43,319 nt of DNA, taken from the NCBI RefSeq assembly GCF_010682105.1, contig NZ_JAAGWH010000050.1, positions 1 to 43,319 of the forward strand, in the 5' to 3' direction. The notes below the pieces were generated by a model. The model was not told the DNA's origin, did no database searches, and saw nothing but the letters and a program-made list of their open reading frames with translations. This DNA is from Modestobacter muralis (GTDB taxonomy: Bacteria; Actinomycetota; Actinomycetes; Mycobacteriales; Geodermatophilaceae). Of the stretch, positions 1 through 13,444 are shown piece by piece (position 1 is the stretch's first letter; every line of letters begins with the position of its first letter). The position numbers and the translations under genes are program-made.

Positions 1-345
1 AGCACCGTCGGCCCGGCGGTGCTGCCGGCGGTGGTGGCCCCCTCGACCGCCGTCGCCACGGCGAGCCAGACCGGTCCCGCCCTCCAGTTGGACTGGCCGG
101 CGGCGCCCCCCGCCGCACCCGACCTCGACTGGCCGGCCCCCGCGCCCGGCGAGCACGTCGTCGTCCGCGGCGACTGCCTCTGGGACGTCGCCGAGTCGTG
201 GCTGTCCCGCCAGCACCCCGGCGCCCCGGTCACCGACGCCGAGGTCGCGCGGGCCGTGCACGCCTGGTGGCAGGCCAATGCCGCCGTCCTGGGCCCCGAT
301 CCCGACCTGCTGCTGCCCGGTCAGGTCCTCCGGCCGCCCGGCTGA
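1..345 (+). CDS. LysM-domain protein, C-terminal part (cut by window start)
   Basis: The reading frame is open from the first base to the TGA at 343-345, so the gene starts outside the window; the GTG at 19 is only an internal candidate. The last ~70 residues read as a LysM-type module: 'GEHVVVRGDCLWDVAESWL' is the usual 'V..GD.LW.IA' opening, and 'LLLPGQVLRPP' is the usual closing 'L.PGQ.L..P'. The part before it is a Pro/Ala linker with two 'LDWPA' repeats. LysM binds GlcNAc-containing glycans, so a cell-wall role is likely, but no catalytic domain is visible. It lies 48 bp upstream of the DUF6459 gene on the same strand. Confidence 0.75.
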   Translation, partial: STVGPAVLPAVVAPSTAVATASQTGPALQLDWPAAPPAAPDLDWPAPAPGEHVVVRGDCLWDVAESWLSRQHPGAPVTDAEVARAVHAWWQANAAVLGPDPDLLLPGQVLRPPG

Positions 346-393
346 CCCGCACCGCCCCCGCCGACCGTCCGCACCGTCCCCTGGAGAGCTGCC

Positions 394-969
394 GTGACCG
401 CTTCCCCGTACCTCGCCCCGTCGTCCCCGGACCACGCCATCGGTCCGGCCCACCGCCGCCTGCGACTGGTCGTCGTCCCCACCCCCGGGCCGGCGCTGGA
501 GGACGAGGCAGCCCCGGTGCGCCTGCTGGTGCCCGGCCGGCGCACCTCCCGCCCGGCGCCCGTCCCGGGACCGCGCCCGCGGCTCGACCGGCCGGCGCCG
601 CGCGTCGAGGACGCCGCGGACTTCGGCCCGGTGTGGTCGCAGCGCGCAGAGCTCCCCGACGCCCAGGCGGCCGGCCGGCGGCTGGTGACGCTGACCCTGG
701 AGGCCTTCGCCGGCCGCCGGCCGATGACCCAGCTGCGGGGCCTGGTCAGCCCTCCGCTGTTCGGCTCGCTCACCACCGGCCGGCGCCCGCGCTGGTGCAC
801 CGAGGGGACGGCGCCGCTGCTGATCAGCTCCGTGCGGGTGTGCGAGCCGGTGGACGGCGTGGCCGAGGTCAGCGCGGTCGCCCGGCGGGGTGGCCGGGCC
901 CACGCGGTCGCCGCCCGGCTCGAGGGCATCGACGGCCGCTGGCGCTGCACCGCCCTGCAGATCGGCTGA
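394..969 (+). CDS. Rv3235-family (DUF6459) protein
   Basis: 191 aa from a GTG start preceded by GGAGAG. The first ~85 residues are Pro/Arg-rich and low in complexity. The C-terminal ~100 residues (from 'AGRRLVTLTLEAFAGRRPM' through 'LISSVRVCEPVDGVAEV' to 'GRWRCTALQIG') match the small actinobacterial family that includes M. tuberculosis Rv3235. The function of that family is unknown. The fold resembles small alpha+beta accessory domains; no catalytic motif is seen. It converges on secA, and the space between holds a hairpin repeat (971-1027) and a terminator (1035-1072). Confidence 0.75.
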   Translation: MTASPYLAPSSPDHAIGPAHRRLRLVVVPTPGPALEDEAAPVRLLVPGRRTSRPAPVPGPRPRLDRPAPRVEDAADFGPVWSQRAELPDAQAAGRRLVTLTLEAFAGRRPMTQLRGLVSPPLFGSLTTGRRPRWCTEGTAPLLISSVRVCEPVDGVAEVSAVARRGGRAHAVAARLEGIDGRWRCTALQIG

Positions 970-970
970 C

Positions 971-1027
971 GAAGGACCCCGTCCCCCTCACCCCTCGCGA
1001 GCTCGGGGCGAGCCGCTGGACGGGGCC
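971..1027 (+). repeat. Stop-proximal hairpin repeat, copy 1 (subtype II)
   Basis: 57-bp element starting one base after the stop of the DUF6459 gene. Outer arms GGACCCCGTCC and GGACGGGGCC pair. The middle is built on CTCGCGAGCTCGGGGCGAG. It matches positions 39848-39904 at 50 of 57 bases by direct alignment. It is a member of the dispersed family described in the findings. Confidence 0.8.
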
Positions 1028-1034
1028 GGACAGC

Positions 1035-1072
1035 AGGACGCCCCGTCGACCGGGTGGTCGACGGGGCGTCCT
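1035..1072 (-). terminator. Perfect 17-bp hairpin downstream of secA
   Basis: Arms 1035-1051 and 1056-1072 are perfect reverse complements, with a GGGT loop (1052-1055). It lies 14 bp beyond the secA stop, between two convergent genes, so it can serve either strand. There is no T-tract, as is common in high-GC actinobacteria. Confidence 0.85.
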
Positions 1073-1086
1073 GGGACGTCAGGGCG

Positions 1087-4242
<3,156 letters not shown>

Positions 4243-4248
4243 GGCACC

Positions 4249-4254
4249 AGCGTA
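4249..4254 (-). promoter_or_regulatory. -10 box of secA, leaderless
   Basis: TACGCT on the minus strand ends six bases before the GTG at 4242, so transcription should begin at or next to the start codon. No Shine-Dalgarno is visible. Confidence 0.55.
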
Positions 4255-4317
4255 GGCGGCGAACCCCTGGACTGGTCCACGCCCGACCGTTCTGTGTACC
4301 CGGGCGCGCCTCGTCCG

Positions 4318-4323
4318 TACCGT
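4318..4323 (+). promoter_or_regulatory. -10 box of the split-barrel oxidoreductase gene, leaderless
   Basis: TACCGT lies eight bases before the GTG at 4332. The same word at the same spacing precedes glf (36568). Confidence 0.55.
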
Positions 4324-4331
4324 CGGCAGGC

Positions 4332-4769
4332 GTGTCCTCCGACCCAGACTCCCCCGCCACCCCGCTCCTCGGGCCCGGGCTGGTGGCCTTCTTCACCGAA
4401 CGGCACCTGGCCACGCTCACCACGCTGCGCGCCGACGGCAGCCCGCACGTCGTCCCGGTCGGGGTCACCCTGGACGCGGCGACCGGCACCGCCCGGGTGA
4501 TCACCTCGGGCACCTCGATGAAGGCCCGGCACGTGCGCGACGGGCAGGCCCGGGTGGCGGTCTGCCAGGTCGACGGCGCCTGCTGGACGACGCTGGAGGG
4601 GACGGCGGTGGTGCGCGACGACGCCGCCGCGGTCGCCGACGCCGTGGCCCGCTACGCCCGCCGGTACCGGCAGCCCCGGGAGAACCCGGCCCGGGTGGTC
4701 CTGGAGATCACCGTGGACCGGGTGCTCGGCAACGCCGAGCGCCACCGCGGTCCGCAGGGGGCGGCGTGA
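4332..4769 (+). CDS. Split-barrel flavin/F420-dependent oxidoreductase (PPOX class)
   Basis: 145 aa. It resembles the pyridoxamine-5'-phosphate-oxidase-like fold used by many actinobacterial F420- or FMN-binding enzymes. Motifs are '[19 protein letters not shown]' near residues 27-45, '[18 protein letters not shown]' and '[10 protein letters not shown]'. Substrate is unknown; family members reduce quinones, biliverdin or enones. The F420 synthesis genes fbiA-fbiB in this window make an F420 partner plausible but do not prove it. GTG start with leaderless promoter. Its end overlaps the start of the GNAT gene by 4 bp, so the two form an operon. Confidence 0.8.
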   Translation: MSSDPDSPATPLLGPGLVAFFTERHLATLTTLRADGSPHVVPVGVTLDAATGTARVITSGTSMKARHVRDGQARVAVCQVDGACWTTLEGTAVVRDDAAAVADAVARYARRYRQPRENPARVVLEITVDRVLGNAERHRGPQGAA

Positions 4770-5332
4770 GCGGCGGGATGCACCTCGGCGGCATCGACCT
4801 CACCACCGAGACGATCCGCACCGCCCGGCTGGTGCTGCGCCCGTTCCGCCCGGACGACGTCGACGCGGTGTTCGCGGCCTGCCAGGACCCGGAGATCCCC
4901 CGCTGGATCGCCGCCGTCGGTGTGCCCTACACCCGGGAGGACGCCGCCGCGTTCGTGCTCGGCGAGGCCCCCGGTCAGCGGCGCGAGGGCACCGGGCTGA
5001 CCGTGGCCGTCGAGGCCGACGGCGAGCTGGTCGGCGCCAGCGGCGTCCAGCGGATCGGCCAGCACCCGATCGGCCCGGAGGTCGGCTACTGGATCACTCC
5101 CCGGGCCCGCGGGCGCGGGTACGCCGCCGAGGCCGCACACGCCCTGGCCGACTGGGCGATCGGGCTCGGCGCGCCCCGGGTCTACCTGGTCGCCGACGTG
5201 GCCAACACCGGCTCGCAGACCGTCGCCGTCCAGGCGGGGTTCCACCGCGAGGGCGTGCTGCGCTCCTACCTGCACTACCGCGACGGCCGCCGCGCCGACG
5301 CCGCGCTGTTCTCCCGCCTGCCCGGCGACTGA
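4766..5332 (+). CDS. GNAT N-acetyltransferase, RimJ/RimL type
   Basis: 188 aa. The opening 'IRTARLVLRPFRPDDVDAVF' is typical of RimJ/RimL-like acetyltransferases. The acetyl-CoA loop is 'ARGRGYAAEAAHALADWA' (R-G-x-G-Y/A), followed by 'VYLVADVANTGSQTVAVQAG'. These enzymes acetylate alpha-amino groups of proteins or small molecules; the substrate here is unknown. The GTG start overlaps the preceding stop (GTGA), so translation is probably coupled. Confidence 0.85.
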   Translation: MSGGMHLGGIDLTTETIRTARLVLRPFRPDDVDAVFAACQDPEIPRWIAAVGVPYTREDAAAFVLGEAPGQRREGTGLTVAVEADGELVGASGVQRIGQHPIGPEVGYWITPRARGRGYAAEAAHALADWAIGLGAPRVYLVADVANTGSQTVAVQAGFHREGVLRSYLHYRDGRRADAALFSRLPGD

Positions 5333-5443
5333 CGCCCCCACCCGCCGGCGGGCACGAGGTCTGCGAACTGGAGGCATCCGGGCCCGTGACGCCACGAGAA
5401 CGCAGATCTCACCCGTGCGGCCGGCCGGAGGGCCCCGGACGTG

Positions 5444-5483
5444 CGGCGAGCCGCCCTCCGCGGGTGCGGAGGACGGCTCGCCG
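5444..5483 (-). terminator. Hairpin downstream of hpf
   Basis: 18-bp arms (5444-5461 and 5466-5483) with one non-Watson-Crick pair and a GGGT loop. It begins 15 bp past the hpf stop. The rest of 5333-5498, the space between the convergent GNAT and hpf genes, shows no gene. Confidence 0.8.
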
Positions 5484-5498
5484 GGTGAGCTGGGTCGG

Positions 5499-6236
5499 TC
5501 AGGCGTGCGCGGGCTCCCGCTCTGCCGCGACGGACGCCGCGGCGCCGTCGAGCGAGGCGACGGAGGCGCCGAGCCGGATCAGCCCGTAGTCGAAGGCGTG
5601 CCGCCGGTAGACGACCGAGGGCTGGCCGGTGTCGGCGCACAGGAACAGGAAGAAGTCGTGCCCGACGAGCTCCATCTCGTAGAGCGCCTGGTCCACGTGC
5701 ATCGGCTTGGCCTGGTGGACCTTCTCCCGGACGATCTGCCCGGGCAGGTGCTCGTCGAGGTCGGTGACCAGAGGGCCGTCGACGAGGGCGGCCTCGATGT
5801 CCGCGGACGGCTCGGCGGCGCCGGAGGCACCGGCGAGCTCGCCGAGGGGGGCGGTGGTGTCCTCGGCACCCACCGCGACGACGTCGACGGGGACTCCGCC
5901 CACCCGCACGCTGGGCGGGGTGTGCCGGCCGTGATGGACCCGGCGGCGGTCGTTGGCCCGCCGCATCCGGTTCTCCAGCTTGCCGGCCGCCAGCTCCAGG
6001 GCGGCGTAGAAGTCCGGCGCGCACGCCTCGGCGCGGGCCACGGGGCCCTTGCCCCGGAGGGTGATCTCCACGCGCTGGCAGTTGGCCGCCTGGCGCGGGT
6101 TCTTCTCGTGCAGCAACTCGACGTCGATGCGGATGACCTTGCTGTCGAAACGTTCCAGCTGACCGACCTTGTCCTCCACCTTCTGGCGGAAGTGCTCGGG
6201 TACCTCGACGTTGCGACCTCGGACCACGATCTCCAT
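5499..6236 (-). CDS. hpf: Long-form ribosome hibernation promoting factor
   Basis: 245 aa from the ATG at 6236, chosen because GGGAGG stands four bases upstream and the protein then begins 'MEIVVRGRNVEVPEHFRQ', the normal HPF opening. The upstream frame (to 6272) would only add a non-conserved tail. Residues 1 to about 105 are the ribosome-binding HPF/RaiA domain; after a linker, the last ~60 residues ('PMHVDQALYEMELVGHDFF' ... 'VVYRRHAFDYGLIRLG') are the dimerisation domain of long HPF. It joins 70S ribosomes into inactive 100S dimers in stationary phase. It lies between secA and comF as in mycobacteria. Confidence 0.95.
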   Translation of the reverse strand: MEIVVRGRNVEVPEHFRQKVEDKVGQLERFDSKVIRIDVELLHEKNPRQAANCQRVEITLRGKGPVARAEACAPDFYAALELAAGKLENRMRRANDRRRVHHGRHTPPSVRVGGVPVDVVAVGAEDTTAPLGELAGASGAAEPSADIEAALVDGPLVTDLDEHLPGQIVREKVHQAKPMHVDQALYEMELVGHDFFLFLCADTGQPSVVYRRHAFDYGLIRLGASVASLDGAAASVAAEREPAHA

Positions 6237-6270
6237 GAGACCTCCCGATCGGGCGGGTGTGATCGAACCC

Positions 6271-6276
6271 ACGCTA
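6271..6276 (-). promoter_or_regulatory. -10 box of hpf
   Basis: TAGCGT on the minus strand would give a leader of about 28 nt that holds the GGGAGG ribosome site. Unlike many neighbours, hpf therefore looks leadered. Confidence 0.4.
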
Positions 6277-6327
6277 GCCCCCCTCTCCCGCTCCCGACAC
6301 CGGGGGCAGTGACCGAACTCGTCCGGT

Positions 6328-7170
6328 TCACCTCCGCAGGGTGAGAACGGCTGCCGAGCGTGGCGGGTCCGGTCGCCGCACCCGCCGCGGCGTCGCCGCC
6401 ACCACCGCGGCCAGCACCGGCTCCCCGCCGACGGGCGCCCCCGCGGTCAGGGCCCGGGCCGCCTCGGTGAGGGTGGCGCCGCTGGTGGCCACGTCATCGA
6501 CCAGCACCAGCCGGCAGCCCGGCGGCAGCAGGACCGGCAGCCGGCGGAACCGGCCGGTGAGGTTCGCCCGCCGGGCCGCGGCGTCCAGGCCGGCGGAGTC
6601 CCGGGTCCTCCCGGCGCGGCCCAGCAGCGGCACCGTGGTCGCGGTGAGCCCCGCGGCGGCGAGCTCGGCGACGGCGCGGTCGGCCAGCTCCTGCACGTGG
6701 TCGCGCCCGCGCCGCCGCACGGCGGCCGGGTCGCTGGGCATCGGCACCAGCACGACCGGCCCGGCATCCGACGACCCGGCATCCGACGACCCGCCATCCG
6801 AGGACCCGCTGGACGGGGGCAGGCCGGTGAGCACGGTGGCCACCGCCAGGGCCAGCGCGGTGCCCAGGGGTGCGGCCAGCTCGGCCCGGCCGTGCTCCTT
6901 GAAGGCCACCACCGCCGGGCGCACCGGACCCGCGTACGCCCCCGCGGCCACCGTCGGCGGGAAGCCCGGCGGGTGGCGGCGCGGCTCGGCCAGCCGGGGC
7001 CGGGCCAGCCGGCTGCCGCACGGCGCGCACAGCACCGACCCGGGCAGCGCGCACCCGGCGCAGACGCGGGGCAGCACCAGGTCGGCCAGCGCCCGCCCGC
7101 CGGCCTGCAGCACCCCGGCCCACGGCGGGGCGCCGTCCTGCGTCGTCCCGGCCGGTCGCACGGCGCCCAC
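6328..7170 (-). CDS. ComF-family phosphoribosyltransferase-like protein
   Basis: 280 aa, GTG start. An N-terminal zinc finger carries Cys37, Cys40, Cys48 and Cys51 ('CAGCALPGSVLCAPC'). The C-terminal half is a type I phosphoribosyltransferase fold with the PRPP loop 'LVLVDDVATSGATLTEAA'. ComF proteins take part in DNA uptake or recombination in competent bacteria; in actinobacteria the role is not settled. Between the two halves is a small repeat, 'SSDGGSSDAGSSDAG', encoded by a tandem 15-bp unit (6761-6805) that most homologues would not need. Confidence 0.88.
   Translation of the reverse strand: MGAVRPAGTTQDGAPPWAGVLQAGGRALADLVLPRVCAGCALPGSVLCAPCGSRLARPRLAEPRRHPPGFPPTVAAGAYAGPVRPAVVAFKEHGRAELAAPLGTALALAVATVLTGLPPSSGSSDGGSSDAGSSDAGPVVLVPMPSDPAAVRRRGRDHVQELADRAVAELAAAGLTATTVPLLGRAGRTRDSAGLDAAARRANLTGRFRRLPVLLPPGCRLVLVDDVATSGATLTEAARALTAGAPVGGEPVLAAVVAATPRRVRRPDPPRSAAVLTLRR
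6761..6805. repeat. Three tandem copies of a 15-bp unit inside comF
   Basis: Unit CCGGCATCCGACGAC at 6761-6775 and 6776-6790 is identical, and 6791-6805 differs at two bases. The period of 15 keeps the frame and adds five residues (G-S-S-D-A type) per copy to a surface linker. Confidence 0.95.
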
Positions 7171-7219
7171 CCTGCCCGGGGACGGGCGCCCCGCGCCGTC
7201 CTCCGGCCGGTCCGGGGAC

Positions 7220-7251
7220 GGGGCCGGCCGCTGGGGACGGCGGCCGGCCCC
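7220..7251 (-). terminator. Hairpin downstream of lpqB
   Basis: Perfect 12-bp arms (7220-7231, 7240-7251) with an 8-nt loop, starting 6 bp after the lpqB stop. It closes the mtrA-mtrB-lpqB unit. Confidence 0.8.
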
Positions 7252-7257
7252 GCGGGC

Positions 7258-8994
7258 TCACATCGGGTAGAAGGGCGCCTGTCCGGCCAGCGGCGGGGCA
7301 CCGCGGACGAGGGTCACCCACGTGCCGCCGGCGAGCTGCCAGACCGTGCCCTCGGAGACCACCAGCGGCTGCCGGCCAGGCGCCGCCGCCAGGGCGGTGG
7401 CCTGCTCGGGCAGTCCGTTGGTGATCACCCGCGTGAGACCGAAGCCGTCGACGCCGACCGTGTAGGGCACCGTGCGCTGGGCGCCGGGGTCCCCGGCCAG
7501 CACCATCAGCAGGCCGGCGTTGCGCCACGCCACGTCGACGACCTGCCGCACCGAGGGGGCGATCGAGCGCAGGTCGCGGACGCTCACCGCGTCGGCGGCG
7601 CGGACCACCGTGCCCACGTAGAGCCGCCCGCCGTCGGGGCCCTCGATGACCACCGCGGCCCGGACGCCGTCCGGGGACAGCTGGAACGTCGTGGCCCGGC
7701 CCAGCCCGGCCAGCGTCGGGGCGCTCACCGCCTGCGGCGAGCCACCGGCGGGCAGTCGCACGACGTCGGTGCCGTTGCGCACCGTCCAGACCTCCGACCG
7801 GGTGCCCGCCGTGGTCGGTGCGGTGAAGCTGGCGCCGTCGAGCACCCACGCGAGGTCCCCGTCGTAGGGGCCGGCGAACAGCGCCGCCGGGGCGCCGGTG
7901 GGCGAGTTGGTGGTCGACACCCCCGCGGTCAGCCCGAGCTGGCCGGTGCGCGGGTCGACCGACACGGCCGCCGACGACAGCCCGTACGCGGAGGTGCCCG
8001 CCGGCCCGGGCGACGGCGTCCCGTCGGAGGCCCGGCGCAGCCCGCCGTCGACGAGGTAGTGCCCGACCGCGTTCGGCGGGGCTGCGTCGGGGTCCAGCGC
8101 CGGCCAGTCGGCCGTGGTCTGCCGGTCGGGGACGCCGGGCAGGCCCAGCGGCTGGCCGTCGCGCAGCACCTCCACCGTCTGCAGGCCCAGCTGGTCCTGC
8201 TGCAGCGACCACACCAGCTGCCCGACGGCGACGGACACGGTCTCGTCCCCGGTGCCGGCCGGGAAGGTCAGGTCGACGGTCGCGCTCTGCCCGGCGACGG
8301 ACACGGTGCTGCGCAGGCCGGCGCCGTTGAGCGGGTTCACCACTCCCGCCCCGACCGCCGGCGACGGGCCGGACAGCAGCCGTTCGACCACCGCGTTGGG
8401 CTGCGCCTCGCCGTCCACCAGGTACCGCGGGTCGGGGACGACGCGGGAGCCGGTGGGGTCGAGGAAGTAGACGTCGATCTGCTCGTAGGTGCGGGTGAAG
8501 TCCGGCTCGAGCAGCAACAGCCCGTCGGGCGGGTCGGTGATCCGCCACTCCCCCGACTCGTCGGTCAGGGTGAAGGTGCGGGCGTAGACCTGCTCGGAGC
8601 CGACGGCGAAGACGCCCCGCTCGTCGATGCTGCCGATCTCCTTCGCCGTGACCTGCACCGTGCCCGCCTGCGCCTGGACCGGCGCGTAGTCACCGCTGAT
8701 CACGGTCACCCCGTCGCTGTCGGACCAGCTGTCCGCGGCCGCCCCGCTGAGGTACTGGCGGGCGACCGGGTGGTTGCGCGCGGTGCTGGCGTTGGCGTCG
8801 ATGAACCCCCGCACGACCTCCTCGGGGGTCGCGCCGGGCTCGGGTGCCTGCGGTTCGATGCCGACGGCGTCGGCCGGCGGCTCGGGGACCTGGGTGATCT
8901 GGGTGACCGGCGAGCTGCTCGGCACGGTGCTGCAGCCGGCCAGCAGGACCGCGGCCAGCCCGGCCAGCGCCGCCCGCACGCCGCGGCCGGTCAC
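7258..8994 (-). CDS. lpqB: Lipoprotein LpqB, accessory to MtrB
   Basis: 578 aa, GTG start overlapping the mtrB stop by 4 bp. The signal peptide ends in the lipobox LLAGC with Cys21 as the lipidated residue, so the protein sits on the outer face of the membrane. An N-terminal GerMN-like region (about residues 50-320, with 'VNPLNGAGLRSTVSVAG') is followed by a C-terminal beta-propeller-like region ('LSPDGVRAAVVIEGPDGGRL', 'DVAWRNAGLLMVLAGD'). In mycobacteria LpqB interacts with MtrB and affects MtrA phosphorylation. Gene order here is the classic mtrA-mtrB-lpqB. Confidence 0.95.
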   Translation of the reverse strand: MTGRGVRAALAGLAAVLLAGCSTVPSSSPVTQITQVPEPPADAVGIEPQAPEPGATPEEVVRGFIDANASTARNHPVARQYLSGAAADSWSDSDGVTVISGDYAPVQAQAGTVQVTAKEIGSIDERGVFAVGSEQVYARTFTLTDESGEWRITDPPDGLLLLEPDFTRTYEQIDVYFLDPTGSRVVPDPRYLVDGEAQPNAVVERLLSGPSPAVGAGVVNPLNGAGLRSTVSVAGQSATVDLTFPAGTGDETVSVAVGQLVWSLQQDQLGLQTVEVLRDGQPLGLPGVPDRQTTADWPALDPDAAPPNAVGHYLVDGGLRRASDGTPSPGPAGTSAYGLSSAAVSVDPRTGQLGLTAGVSTTNSPTGAPAALFAGPYDGDLAWVLDGASFTAPTTAGTRSEVWTVRNGTDVVRLPAGGSPQAVSAPTLAGLGRATTFQLSPDGVRAAVVIEGPDGGRLYVGTVVRAADAVSVRDLRSIAPSVRQVVDVAWRNAGLLMVLAGDPGAQRTVPYTVGVDGFGLTRVITNGLPEQATALAAAPGRQPLVVSEGTVWQLAGGTWVTLVRGAPPLAGQAPFYPM

Positions 8995-10706
8995 GCCTGC
9001 CCCCGGCTCAGCATCGGCGGGCGCAGCGGCAGCGGCGAGCTGGTGAGCTCGGCGCCGACGACCAGCGGCACGGTGAGCCGGAACTGCGCGCCCTCACCGG
9101 GCAGGCCCCACACCTGCAGCCAGCCGCCGTGCAGCCGGGCGTCCTCGAGGCTGATCGACAGGCCGAGGCCGCTGCCGCCGACGGTGCGCACCCGTGAGGG
9201 GTCGGCGCGCCAGAACCGGTCGAACACGTGCTGGGCGTCCTCGGCGGTCAGCCCGACGCCGTGGTCGCGCACGGTGATCGCCGCCGCCCATCGCGAGGCG
9301 GCCAGGGTGATCTCCACCGGCTTCCCACGGCCGTGCTCGATGGCGTTGCCGACCAGGTTGCGCAGCACGCGCTCGACCCGGCGGCCGTCGACCTCGGCGA
9401 TGACCGAGCGCGGTGGCAGGCTCACCAGCAGGGCGCAGTCGTGCCGCTCGGCCAGCGACGCCATCCCGCTCACCACCCGCTGCACCAGCGGGCCCAGCTC
9501 CTGCGCCTCGGGCTCCAGGGTGGCGGCGCCGGCGTCGTAGCGGCTGATCTCCAGCAGGTCGGTCAGCAGCGCCTCGAAGCGGTTGAGCTCGGCCTGCAGC
9601 AGCTCGGCGGACCGGGCGACCGCCGGGTCGAACTCGCCCCGCGCGTCGTGCAGCACCGCCGCCGCCATCTGCACGGTGGTCAGCGGGGTGCGCAGCTCGT
9701 GGGAGACGTCGGAGGTGAACCGTTGCTGCAGCTGGGACAGCGCCTCGAGCTGGGTGATCTGCTGCTGCAGCCCCTCGGCCATGGCGTTGAAGCTGGTGGC
9801 CAGCCGGGCCAGGTCGTCCTCCCCGCGCACCGCCAGCCGTTCCTCCAGGTGCCCGTCGGCCAGCCGCTGGGCGCTGCCGGCGGCGCGCCGGACCGGGTCG
9901 ACGACCAGCCGGGTCACCAGCACGCCGATGCCGGCGACGAAGAGCACGAGGACGGCGCTGGTGATGGCGACCGTGCTGCGGATGCCGGACAGGTTGGCCT
10001 GCTCCTGGTCCAGCGGGAAGGCGAAGTAGACCTCGACGCTGTCGCCGCCGCCGGGGTCGGTGGGCACCGGGGCCCCGACGATCAGCGTGGGCACCGGCTC
10101 ACCGCGCAGGTCGGGCACCCGGGCGTAGCGGTAGGCCTGCGCCCCGCCTGCCACCTGGGCCCGGAGGTCGGCCGGCAGCGCGGGCTCGACGCCGCGGCGG
10201 CTGACCGCCGGGCGCTCGTCCTCCCCGGACCGGTAGACCATCACCACGTCGAAGTCCCCGGCCGCGCCGCCCAGGCGCTGGAGGCCCTCGACGGTGCGCG
10301 ACAGGGTGGAGCGCACGCTCGCGGAGTCGCCGGTGGCGATGCCGCTGACCTCGGTCTGGGCGTAGACGACCCCGGCCAGCGACTGGTCGACCGCGGCCTG
10401 CTGCTTGACGTCGAGCAGCTGGCCGCGGATCTGGGTGAACAGCACCATGCTCACGATCACCACGACGACGGCGGCGACCAGCATGGTGATGGCCCCGACC
10501 CGCAGCTGGAGCGACGAGCGCCAGGCGCGCACGACCCGGCGGACGCCCCGGCCGGTGCGCACGAAGGCCCGTCGGCGGGCCCGGCGGACGCGGCGGCGCA
10601 CCCCGCGACCCAGCTGGGCGGGGCGGCGGCGTGGCGGCGGACGGCGGCTGCCGTCGTCCGGCTGTGATGCCCGGTCGACGACCGGCGGCCCGGTCGTGGT
10701 GCTCAC
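8991..10706 (-). CDS. mtrB: Sensor histidine kinase MtrB
   Basis: 571 aa, GTG start. A long Arg/Pro-rich cytoplasmic N-terminus comes first, then TM1 at about residues 68-92, an extracellular sensor region to ~245, TM2 at ~246-268, HAMP to ~322, the dimerisation box 'DVSHELRTPLT' with His336, and an ATPase domain with N box 'NLVGNAIEHG', 'RDHGVGL' and 'GGSGLGLSI'. It phosphorylates MtrA, which controls cell-wall hydrolases and division. LpqB follows with a 4-bp overlap. Confidence 0.96.
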   Translation of the reverse strand: MSTTTGPPVVDRASQPDDGSRRPPPRRRPAQLGRGVRRRVRRARRRAFVRTGRGVRRVVRAWRSSLQLRVGAITMLVAAVVVVIVSMVLFTQIRGQLLDVKQQAAVDQSLAGVVYAQTEVSGIATGDSASVRSTLSRTVEGLQRLGGAAGDFDVVMVYRSGEDERPAVSRRGVEPALPADLRAQVAGGAQAYRYARVPDLRGEPVPTLIVGAPVPTDPGGGDSVEVYFAFPLDQEQANLSGIRSTVAITSAVLVLFVAGIGVLVTRLVVDPVRRAAGSAQRLADGHLEERLAVRGEDDLARLATSFNAMAEGLQQQITQLEALSQLQQRFTSDVSHELRTPLTTVQMAAAVLHDARGEFDPAVARSAELLQAELNRFEALLTDLLEISRYDAGAATLEPEAQELGPLVQRVVSGMASLAERHDCALLVSLPPRSVIAEVDGRRVERVLRNLVGNAIEHGRGKPVEITLAASRWAAAITVRDHGVGLTAEDAQHVFDRFWRADPSRVRTVGGSGLGLSISLEDARLHGGWLQVWGLPGEGAQFRLTVPLVVGAELTSSPLPLRPPMLSRGQA

Positions 10707-10758
10707 CGGACCGCGGGAGCCCCGTGTCGAGCGCCGCTGACGGCGCAGCCCGGTCGGC

Positions 10759-11466
<708 letters not shown>

Positions 11467-11472
11467 GCGCCC

Positions 11473-11478
11473 ATTCTG
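11473..11478 (-). promoter_or_regulatory. -10 box of the mtrA-mtrB-lpqB operon, leaderless
   Basis: CAGAAT on the minus strand, six bases before the GTG of mtrA. Confidence 0.45.
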
Positions 11479-11576
11479 CGCGACGCACGCCGGGAAACGC
11501 CCCGCCCCGCCCGGCGGACTTCACCGGACGGGGCGGGAACTGCTGGTCAGCGACCGATCGGGCGGCCGTCGACAGC

Positions 11577-11652
11577 GCGGGTCGAGCCGCTCGGACCGAC
11601 CTGGAGCCGCGCCACAGCGCGGCTCCAGGTCGGCTCACGAGGGTCGACCCGC
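11577..11652 (-). terminator. Nested hairpin between ahcY and mtrA
   Basis: Inner stem of 17 perfect pairs (11596-11612 with 11617-11633, loop CACA). Outer 9-bp arms (11577-11585 with 11644-11652) are also perfect. Lying beyond copy 2 of the hairpin repeat, it gives ahcY two successive stem-loops. The 11467-11730 gap contains no gene that I can support. Confidence 0.8.
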
Positions 11653-11674
11653 ACCATCGTCCGGCCGGTCCGTC

Positions 11675-11728
11675 GGCCCCCTTGCAGGGTCCCGCCGCGC
11701 TTGCTCGTGGCGGGGGGCAAGGGGGTCC
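11675..11728 (-). repeat. Stop-proximal hairpin repeat, copy 2
   Basis: Arms GGCCCCCTTGC (11675-11685) and GCAAGGGGGTCC (11717-11728) enclose the core CCCGCCGCG ... CGTGGCGGG. It ends two bases from the ahcY stop. Confidence 0.85.
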
Positions 11729-11730
11729 TG

Positions 11731-13215
<1,485 letters not shown>

Positions 13216-13385
13216 GTCGCTCCAGTGTCCCGGCCCGGCCCCGGATGGGCGGGCGCAGTCGGTTACTGAGATCTGAGCGAGCATGCCGAGGCTTCGGCGG
13301 GGCTCGTACCGTCTCCCAGGGTAACCGCTGCCGGACCACCAGCCCGGTTCCGCCCGACGGGGCGGCGTGGGACCGGTCGCACCCC

Positions 13386-13440
13386 GGCCCTCCTGCGGGG
13401 GCCCGCCGCGAACTGGCTCGTGGTGGGGGCAGGAGGGCCC
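13386..13440 (-). repeat. Stop-proximal hairpin repeat, copy 3
   Basis: Perfect 11-bp arms (13386-13396 and 13429-13439). The inner CCGCCGCGA and TCGTGGTGG pair with two G-U pairs on one strand. It ends 4 bp from the manA stop. Confidence 0.85.
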
Positions 13441-13444
13441 TCGT

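Noticed and set aside
13216-13330. SAH riboswitch upstream of ahcY.
   Set aside because: The leader does not contain the conserved SAH-riboswitch core as I know it, and a plain GGAG ribosome site is present.
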